Source of the DNA: Lachnospiraceae bacterium
GTDB lineage: Bacteria; Bacillota; Clostridia; Lachnospirales; Lachnospiraceae
DNA length: 64,000 nucleotides
Reading direction: 5' to 3'
Assembly (NCBI GenBank): GCA_017543445.1
Contig: JAFYGB010000078.1
Span: 1-64,000, forward strand
The notes under the pieces are model-generated. The model saw nothing but the letters and a program-made list of their open reading frames with translations. It ran no database searches and was not told where the DNA came from. The first letter of the stretch is position 1, and every line of letters begins with the position of its first letter. The translations under genes were made by a program, and so were the position numbers. Below are positions 58,640 to 64,000 of this stretch, piece by piece.

Positions 58640-60814
58640 ATGCGCGATCGTAAGGGATCAGGCGCCCTGAAACTGCTCTTCGGATTGATTTTACTGGGCT
58701 TCATGGCGTTTGTGGCATTTGTGGGATTTGACGCACAGCAGTACGGAAGTATTTATGACATTGACCTGGGTCTCGACCTGGCAGGTGGTGTTTCCATCAC
58801 TTATCAGGCCGTCGGCGACGCTTCGGGTGAAGCGATGTCCGATGCGAAGGAAAAGCTTCGTAAGAGAGCCGAGTCCTATTCGACGGAAGCATCGGTCTAT
58901 ATGGAGGGTGACAAACGTATCTGCGTTGACATCCCGAATGTAAAAGATGCGAATAAAGTCCTGGAAGAACTCGGAAAACCGGGTGCTCTGAAGTTTAAGA
59001 ACGAGGCAGGTGAGGAAGTCCTCAAGCCCGAGCACATCAAAACGGCAGAGGCCAGATCGCGTCGTTCGGACGGTGTAAGTTCTAATTCGATCGAATACAT
59101 CGTTTTGCTTACATTGACGGAGGAAGGACGTGAGATCTTCGCAGAAGTCACCGCAGCAAATATCGGTCACCAGATCGCCATCGTTTTTGATGATGAGGTC
59201 GTAAGCGCACCGGTAGTCAACAGCAAGATCGACAGCGAGACTTGTGAGATCAGTGGAATGGATTCACTTGAGAGCGCGGAAACCCTTGCAACTACGATCC
59301 GTATCGGTGCGATCCCGGTAGAACTCGAAGAGGTTCGTTCCGATGTTGTCGGTGCGAAACTCGGTGAGAAGGCGATTCAGACATCCCTTCTTGCAGGTGC
59401 GATCGGTCTCGGTATCGTTATCCTGCTCATGATCATCCTGTATCGGGTTCCCGGTATTGCTGCATCGTTGGCATTGATCTGCTACGTTGCGATGATGATC
59501 GTCGTTCTGGCAGGCTTTGATATTACGCTAACATTGCCTGGTATCGCCGGTATGATCCTGTCCATCGGTATGGCCGTGGATGCGAATGTTATCATTTTCG
59601 CACGTATCCGTGAGGAGATCGGAGCGGGAACGAACGTGCGTACCGCGATCAACAATGGTTTCTCGAAAGCATTGTCCGCGATCGTCGATGGTAACGTTAC
59701 GACATTGATCTCTGCGATCATTTTGAATATCCTGGGTTCCGGAACCGTCCGTGGTTTCGCACAGACCCTGGCTGTAGGTATCATTCTTTCCATGATCAGC
59801 TCCCTGGGTATCACCCGTCTGTTCCTGACCGGTTTCTACGATCTGGGCATTAGAGGTAAGGGCGCTTATGGCGAAACGAAGAAGACTACGAAGCTCAACA
59901 TCATCGGCAAGCGTCCGATCTTCTTCTCGATCTCCGGTGTTGCTATTGCACTTTCCATCGGCCTTCTTATCTTCAATGCTTCCCAGGGCCAGATGATGAA
60001 CTATAGCATCGATTTCGTCGGTGGTACTTCCTCGACGATCGACCTTCCGAAGGATTATACACTGGAGGAAATCCAGTCTCAGATCGTTCCTAAGATCGCA
60101 GAAGCGATCAGCGAGACCAACATAAGCAATATCTCCTCAAATAAAGTCGTTGACAGCAACCAGATCATCGTTCGTACGAAGACGCTGAACCTGGAAGAGC
60201 GTGCAAGCCTGACGGAGATGCTCCATACGGAGTTCGAAGTAGCGGAAGACGGCATCCAGATGCAGAACATCTCCGCTGCGATCGGTAACGAAATGCGTCG
60301 TGACGCATTGATCTCTGTTGCGATAGCGACCCTCTGTATGTTGCTTTACATCTGGTTCCGGTTCCGCAACCTTACATTTGCCGCAGCTTCCGTATTTACA
60401 TTGCTGCACGATGTATTTATCGTTATCTTGGCTTACCTGTTGTTCAACTGGACCGTAGGTACCACGTTCATCGCATGTATGCTGACCATCGTCGGTTACT
60501 CGATCAACGCGACCATCGTTATCTTCGACCGTGTACGTGAGAACCTCTCCACCGGTTCCGGTAAGAAGCTCACATTGAAGGAGATCTTCAACCTGAGTAT
60601 CAACCAGACGATGACGCGTAGCATCTACACATCGTTGACGACTTTGATCATGGTCATCGTTTTGGCGATCGTCGGTGTTTCAGCGATCCGTGAGTTTGCA
60701 TTGCCTTTGATCGTCGGCGTAGTTTGCGGTGGTTTCTCCTCCGTATGTATCGCCGGTGGCCTGGCTCACTTGATGATGCATAAGAAGCCTGCGGAAGCGA
60801 CCACCCAGAAATAG
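58640..60814 (+). CDS. secDF: Protein translocase SecD-SecF fusion
   Basis: The 724-residue protein joins SecD (about 1-405: LGLDLAGGVSITYQ, the P1 external domain, GLGIVILLMIILYRVPGIAA, DANVIIFARIREE) and SecF (about 415-715: YSIDFVGGTSSTIDL, GYSINATIVIFDRVREN, MTRSIYTSLTTL). Separate genes are usual in E. coli; fusion occurs in many Firmicutes. SecDF draws protons to pull exported proteins off the SecYEG channel. The start follows ACGGAGG. Neighbours tgt and yajC recall the common tgt-yajC-secDF group, here in another order. Confidence 0.96.
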   Translation: MRDRKGSGALKLLFGLILLGFMAFVAFVGFDAQQYGSIYDIDLGLDLAGGVSITYQAVGDASGEAMSDAKEKLRKRAESYSTEASVYMEGDKRICVDIPNVKDANKVLEELGKPGALKFKNEAGEEVLKPEHIKTAEARSRRSDGVSSNSIEYIVLLTLTEEGREIFAEVTAANIGHQIAIVFDDEVVSAPVVNSKIDSETCEISGMDSLESAETLATTIRIGAIPVELEEVRSDVVGAKLGEKAIQTSLLAGAIGLGIVILLMIILYRVPGIAASLALICYVAMMIVVLAGFDITLTLPGIAGMILSIGMAVDANVIIFARIREEIGAGTNVRTAINNGFSKALSAIVDGNVTTLISAIILNILGSGTVRGFAQTLAVGIILSMISSLGITRLFLTGFYDLGIRGKGAYGETKKTTKLNIIGKRPIFFSISGVAIALSIGLLIFNASQGQMMNYSIDFVGGTSSTIDLPKDYTLEEIQSQIVPKIAEAISETNISNISSNKVVDSNQIIVRTKTLNLEERASLTEMLHTEFEVAEDGIQMQNISAAIGNEMRRDALISVAIATLCMLLYIWFRFRNLTFAAASVFTLLHDVFIVILAYLLFNWTVGTTFIACMLTIVGYSINATIVIFDRVRENLSTGSGKKLTLKEIFNLSINQTMTRSIYTSLTTLIMVIVLAIVGVSAIREFALPLIVGVVCGGFSSVCIAGGLAHLMMHKKPAEATTQK

Positions 60815-60822
60815 GAGTGTCC

Positions 60823-61959
60823 ATGTTTACCATACGGACCGAAGACGGCGCGGCCCGGCGCGGTAGTTTCGCTACCGTGCACGGCGTGATCGAAACCCCT
60901 GTATTTATGAATGTTGGAACGGCTGCTGCCATCAAAGGCGCCCTGTCTACGGAGGATCTGAAGACCATCCACACACAGGTGCAGCTGTCGAATACATACC
61001 ATCTGCATGTGCGGCCCGGTGACGAGGTGATCAAAAAACTCGGCGGTCTGCATAAGTTCATGGTTTGGGATCGCCCCATCCTGACGGACTCCGGCGGCTT
61101 CCAGGTGTTTTCCCTGGCCGGCCTTCGTAAGATCCGCGAAGAGGGCGTGACCTTTCATTCCCATGTGGACGGACGGCTCATCTTTATGGGGCCGGAGGAG
61201 AGCATGCGGATCCAATCGAATCTGGCGTCGACCATAGCGATGGCGTTCGATGAGTGCCCGCCTTCTAAGGCAGAGCGTAAATACATCGAAGAGTCCGTAG
61301 CGCGCACCACGCGCTGGCTGAAGCGCTGTAAGGACGAGATGCATCGCCTGTCGCTGCTGCCGGATACGATCAATCCTGCCCAGATGCTGTTCGGCATCAA
61401 CCAGGGCGGCGTTCTGGATGACATTCGGATCGAACATGCAAAAGAGATCGCAGAGCTGGATTTGGACGGCTATGCGATCGGAGGCCTGGCGGTCGGCGAG
61501 TCGCACGAAGAGATGTACCACATCCTGGATGTGACGGTGCCGCATTTGCCGAAGGAGAAACCCCGCTACCTGATGGGCGTGGGAACTCCGGCCAATATCA
61601 TTGAGGCGGTATATCGAGGCGTCGATTTCTTCGATTGCGTCTACCCGTCCCGAAACGGGCGCCACGGTCACGTGTATACGGACCGCGGACGACTGAATTT
61701 GAAAAATGCGAAATATGAGCTCGATGACCGGCCCATCGCCGAAGATTGCGACTGCCCGGTATGCCGAACCTATTCGCGTGCCTATATCCGCCACCTGCTG
61801 AAGGCGGGCGAGATGTTGGGCTTACGGTTTTGCGTCATGCATAACCTGCATTATTACAATACGTTGATGGAGCAGATCCGCGATGCGATCGCAGAGCACC
61901 GGTTCGAAGCCTTTCGTAAGGAAAAACTGGAAAGCCTCGCAAGCGGGGAAGAAGATTAA
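60823..61959 (+). CDS. tgt: tRNA-guanine transglycosylase
   Basis: ATG at 60823 is chosen; an in-frame GTG at 60817 overlaps the AGGAG ribosome site. The 378-residue protein has LSNTYHLHVRPG, LTDSGGFQVFSL, GGLAVGESHEEM, the nucleophilic Asp in FDCVYPSRNGRHG and the zinc ligands CDCPVC...H. It swaps guanine 34 for preQ1 or queuine in Asn, Asp, His and Tyr tRNAs with GUN anticodons. The tRNA-Asn(GTT) in this window is a predicted substrate. Confidence 0.97.
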   Translation: MFTIRTEDGAARRGSFATVHGVIETPVFMNVGTAAAIKGALSTEDLKTIHTQVQLSNTYHLHVRPGDEVIKKLGGLHKFMVWDRPILTDSGGFQVFSLAGLRKIREEGVTFHSHVDGRLIFMGPEESMRIQSNLASTIAMAFDECPPSKAERKYIEESVARTTRWLKRCKDEMHRLSLLPDTINPAQMLFGINQGGVLDDIRIEHAKEIAELDLDGYAIGGLAVGESHEEMYHILDVTVPHLPKEKPRYLMGVGTPANIIEAVYRGVDFFDCVYPSRNGRHGHVYTDRGRLNLKNAKYELDDRPIAEDCDCPVCRTYSRAYIRHLLKAGEMLGLRFCVMHNLHYYNTLMEQIRDAIAEHRFEAFRKEKLESLASGEED

Positions 61960-61995
61960 ACACATCATCGTATAAACGTATCGGAGGATCTTTAG

Positions 61996-62334
61996 ATGTT
62001 TGACAAGATGTTGGCTTTGGAAGCTACCACAGAGGCACAGCAGCCAGGCGGGAATTGGCTGTTATTGATCGTAATTTACGGCGTATTTATCTTCGCAATT
62101 TACTTTTTTATGTTCCGTCCACAGAAAAAACAGCAAAAAGCGCTAAAAGAATTACTTTCTCAGTTAGAGATTGGCGATGTTGTATTGACTAGTTCGGGAT
62201 TTTATGGTACAATTATTGACATAGCAGACGACACTGTGATCGTCGAGTTTGGAAACAACAAGAACTGCCGTATCCCGATGCAGAAAACGGCGATCGTGGA
62301 TTGCGAGAAGCAGGGTCAGGTAACGCCGGAGTAA
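61996..62334 (+). CDS. yajC: Preprotein translocase accessory subunit YajC
   Basis: The 112-residue protein has one membrane helix (about 21-41, WLLLIVIYGVFIFAIYFFMF), then RPQKKQQKALKELLSQLEIGDVVLTSSGFYGTI, the family signature, and a small cytoplasmic beta domain. YajC associates with SecDF and YidC at the translocon. It starts with GGAGGAT upstream, 36 bp after tgt. Confidence 0.95.
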   Translation: MFDKMLALEATTEAQQPGGNWLLLIVIYGVFIFAIYFFMFRPQKKQQKALKELLSQLEIGDVVLTSSGFYGTIIDIADDTVIVEFGNNKNCRIPMQKTAIVDCEKQGQVTPE

Positions 62335-62397
62335 GAATAGATCATCCGTATTTCGGCGGACCGATTTCCAGGGAGTATTGTAAGGGAGGTGCTGAAT

Positions 62398-62808
62398 ATG
62401 TTCTTTTTATTTGGAGGCAAGCCTAAAAAGAAGACGTTTGAAGAAAACAAACCGGCTGAGCGTAAGCGTAACTATGTAACCATGTTTACGTTTTCGCGTG
62501 ATAAGGTATATTTCCCGATCATTAACGCGGCGGGAACCGATGGCCGAACGATTTCTTTGTATGTCACGTTTTCGTTCCGTATCTTGGATATGGAAGAGTT
62601 CCGTAACAGCGATCCTACGGCGGCCGATATGATGGAAGAGATGGGCGAGACCTTAAAACAGTATCGCCGTCAGTACCGAAGCATGGATCTGTACGCAGGA
62701 GGCGGAGCGATCATCTTGAAGCTCTGCACGGATCTCTTAGCGAAGTATTATCCTTGTGTCAGCGTAAGCGACGGACTTTGCGAAGTTGTCACCCTGGATA
62801 ATGATTAA
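62398..62808 (+). CDS. Small conserved-looking protein of unknown function
   Basis: ATG at 62398 follows GGGAGG; a GTG nine bases earlier overlaps that site. The 136-residue protein starts MFFLFGGKPKKKT and then has a mixed alpha-beta region (YVTMFTFSRDKVYFPIINAAG, ISLYVTFSFRILDMEEF). No membrane helix, signal or motif of known families is recognised. It lies 63 bp after yajC and 77 bp before the U32-like gene, so it may be the end of the secDF operon. Confidence 0.6.
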   Translation: MFFLFGGKPKKKTFEENKPAERKRNYVTMFTFSRDKVYFPIINAAGTDGRTISLYVTFSFRILDMEEFRNSDPTAADMMEEMGETLKQYRRQYRSMDLYAGGGAIILKLCTDLLAKYYPCVSVSDGLCEVVTLDND

Positions 62809-62885
62809 GTATCGATAGAGTTTTATGCACAGCGGGCACAGCAGTCAAATGCTGTGCCTGATTCCGCTTTACGGGAGGATATGCA

Positions 62886-63851
62886 ATGGCATCCGATAAG
62901 ACAAAAGTTAAGTTTCACATGCCCGGACTTCGGGGCAACCTGCCGCTGAACATGATGATGGTCAGCCTGCTGGAGAATAAGCCGGAATTCTTTCGCGAAG
63001 GTGTTACCTTTGCTTCTTTTTTCGGTGAATTTCCCACCTCTTTGTGGGCCAGCGGACGTTTCACCTTCGAGGATCAGTGCGACGCCGATTTTATCCGCGT
63101 GGCAGTGAAATCGATCAATGATCTCGGCATCCCGGTACGTTTCACTTATACGAACCCCACCATCACGAAGGAAGAGCTGGAGGATCCGTACTGTAACTTC
63201 TGCCTGCAGGTGGGACATAACGGAATGAATGAGGTCCTGGTCACTTCCGATATCCTGGAAGAGTATATCCGGAAAAACTACCCGAAGTATACGATCAACA
63301 GTTCGACCTGCAAGTGTCTGACGAAGTTGGAAGAAGTAGAGGCGGAACTGGCGAAAGACTATGGCCTGGTGGTGCTCGACTATAATCTCAACCACGAGAT
63401 GGACACCATTTCGAAGATCTCGGATAAAAACCGCATTGAGATCCTGGTGAACCCGTGCTGTCAGCCGAACTGCCCGCGCCGCAAAGCGCACTATGCACAC
63501 ATCGGAGAGTTACACCGTCAGGTGCTGCAAAACCGGAAACTTCCGCCGGAAAAACAGACGCCGCTGAAGACCTGGTACTGCGACTATGGCGAGAAGAACA
63601 CGATCTACGACGTTTTGGACTACCCGACAGTCATTTCCCCGGAAGAGATCTGGGATGTTTATGTTCCAATGGGCTTTTCGAATTTCAAGATCGAGGGCCG
63701 GACGGGAAATCCTTACAATTTGATCGAAACCTATGTTTTCTACCTGATCAAACCTGAATTTCAGGGAAAGGCACGCATCCTGCTTTACACAAATCTGGAG
63801 AGTTCGGGCGTGCTCCGTTATATCAAGCCCAGAAGGGGGCAGTGGCCGTAA
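62886..63851 (+). CDS. Unknown protein, possibly U32-peptidase-like
   Basis: The 321-residue protein follows GGGAGG. The segment VVLDYNLNHEMDTISKISDKNRIEILVNPCCQPNCPRRKAHYAHI has the form of U32-family TIM-barrel proteins: Asn/His-rich strand, a row of isolated residues, then a cysteine cluster like that which holds iron-sulfur clusters in some members. Other cysteines (YCNFC, CKC, WYC) are frequent. FSNFKIEGRTGNPYNLIETYVFYLIKPEF is also reminiscent of U32 (FKIEGR). The real reaction is unknown; members hydroxylate ubiquinone precursors or tRNA in other bacteria. Confidence in the gene is high, in the family moderate. Confidence 0.6.
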   Translation: MASDKTKVKFHMPGLRGNLPLNMMMVSLLENKPEFFREGVTFASFFGEFPTSLWASGRFTFEDQCDADFIRVAVKSINDLGIPVRFTYTNPTITKEELEDPYCNFCLQVGHNGMNEVLVTSDILEEYIRKNYPKYTINSSTCKCLTKLEEVEAELAKDYGLVVLDYNLNHEMDTISKISDKNRIEILVNPCCQPNCPRRKAHYAHIGELHRQVLQNRKLPPEKQTPLKTWYCDYGEKNTIYDVLDYPTVISPEEIWDVYVPMGFSNFKIEGRTGNPYNLIETYVFYLIKPEFQGKARILLYTNLESSGVLRYIKPRRGQWP

Positions 63852-63869
63852 AGTTTTTTGAAAAAAGAC

Positions 63870-63898
63870 TTGAAAACCGAGTGGAAACAAGGTATCAT
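63870..63898 (+). promoter_or_regulatory. Promoter of the leuB-like gene
   Basis: TTGAAA (63870-63875), 17-bp spacer, TATCAT (63893-63898), 31 bp before the ATG with ACAGGAGG between. Confidence 0.6.
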
Positions 63899-63929
63899 AG
63901 AATGGATATCTTTTACAGGAGGCTCTGTT

Positions 63930-64000
63930 ATGGAGTTTAAGGTAGCTTTGATTCCGGGTGACGGAATCGGTCCGGAGATCGTGACCGAGGCGTGTAAGGT
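63930..64000 (+). CDS. leuB: 3-isopropylmalate dehydrogenase-like protein (3' cut by window)
   Basis: Only 23 complete codons are visible: MEFKVALIPGDGIGPEIVTE and following ACK. The IPGDGIGPEI motif is the N-terminal signature of the isopropylmalate/isocitrate/tartrate dehydrogenase family; the M-x-F-x-V-A-x-IPGDGIGPEIV form favours LeuB. It would oxidatively decarboxylate 3-isopropylmalate in leucine synthesis. Isocitrate dehydrogenase cannot be excluded from this short piece. Confidence 0.7.
   Translation, partial: MEFKVALIPGDGIGPEIVTEACK

Overview
The window reads as chromosomal DNA from a Gram-positive anaerobe of the class Clostridia, most likely a Lachnospiraceae-type organism. The evidence is a SCIFF (ranthipeptide) precursor with its radical-SAM maturase, a diaminopimelate aminotransferase of the DapL type, a fused SecDF, GatCAB amidotransferase, a LytTR response regulator, a DUF6273 lipoprotein and GLUG-repeat surface proteins with T/E-rich stalks. 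Housekeeping genes look GC-rich (about 58% in one 60-base line sampled at 30.0 kb); the 14.8-17.8 kb stretch looks clearly poorer (about 37% in one line at 15.0 kb). No rRNA genes, complete insertion sequence, phage or CRISPR array were seen.

Layout. 0-2.6 kb: 3' part of a CtpE-like P-type ATPase and a ZIP metal transporter behind a possible metal-responsive operator. 2.6-7.2 kb: a LytTR regulator (minus strand) divergent from a heterodimeric ABC exporter with one degenerate ATP site. 7.2-7.6 kb: a 73-bp-period hairpin repeat with no gene. 7.7-11.6 kb: a putative nuclease-fold protein, a cell-surface M28 peptidase and a membrane protein. 11.65-13.9 kb: the L20-leader/infC-rpmI-rplT operon (infC probably starts at ATC), a small membrane protein and tRNAs Asn, Pro(AGG) and Arg.

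13.9-23.7 kb is an accessory block directly downstream of the tRNA cluster. It holds about 1 kb of apparently decayed sequence, then a secreted protein plus a small membrane protein. That two-gene cassette has been triplicated: copies 2 and 3 keep the membrane-protein gene but only the last codons of the secreted-protein gene. Two MacB-like ABC transporter genes and a DUF6273 lipoprotein follow. The arrangement recalls effector/immunity loci with orphan immunity genes; this is my main candidate for an undescribed system, and function is inference only.

23.7-35.8 kb: GNAT acetyltransferase, cyclase-family hydrolase plus glycerol kinase, a MerR-methyltransferase fusion with a MerR-type promoter (19-bp spacer), the dTDP-rhamnose genes rfbACBD, then vanZ-like, hisC, a Na+/H+ antiporter and trkA in a tight run. 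36.1-44.0 kb: one 2655-residue surface protein with GLUG repeats, a discoidin-like domain and eleven 67-residue repeats, within which a four-repeat block is duplicated with an exact 804-bp period. 44.0-46.7 kb: remnant sequence, a self-inhibited Fic protein overlapping a P-loop protein gene, and a TetR regulator. 46.9-50.8 kb: MMPL transporter and a YhgE/Pip-like coiled-coil lipoprotein. 50.9-56.8 kb: dapL, gatCAB and a CNNM/CorC-type protein. 56.8-62.8 kb: SCIFF peptide, maturase, secDF, tgt, yajC and a small unknown gene. 62.9-64 kb: a U32-like unknown protein and the first codons of a leuB-like dehydrogenase.
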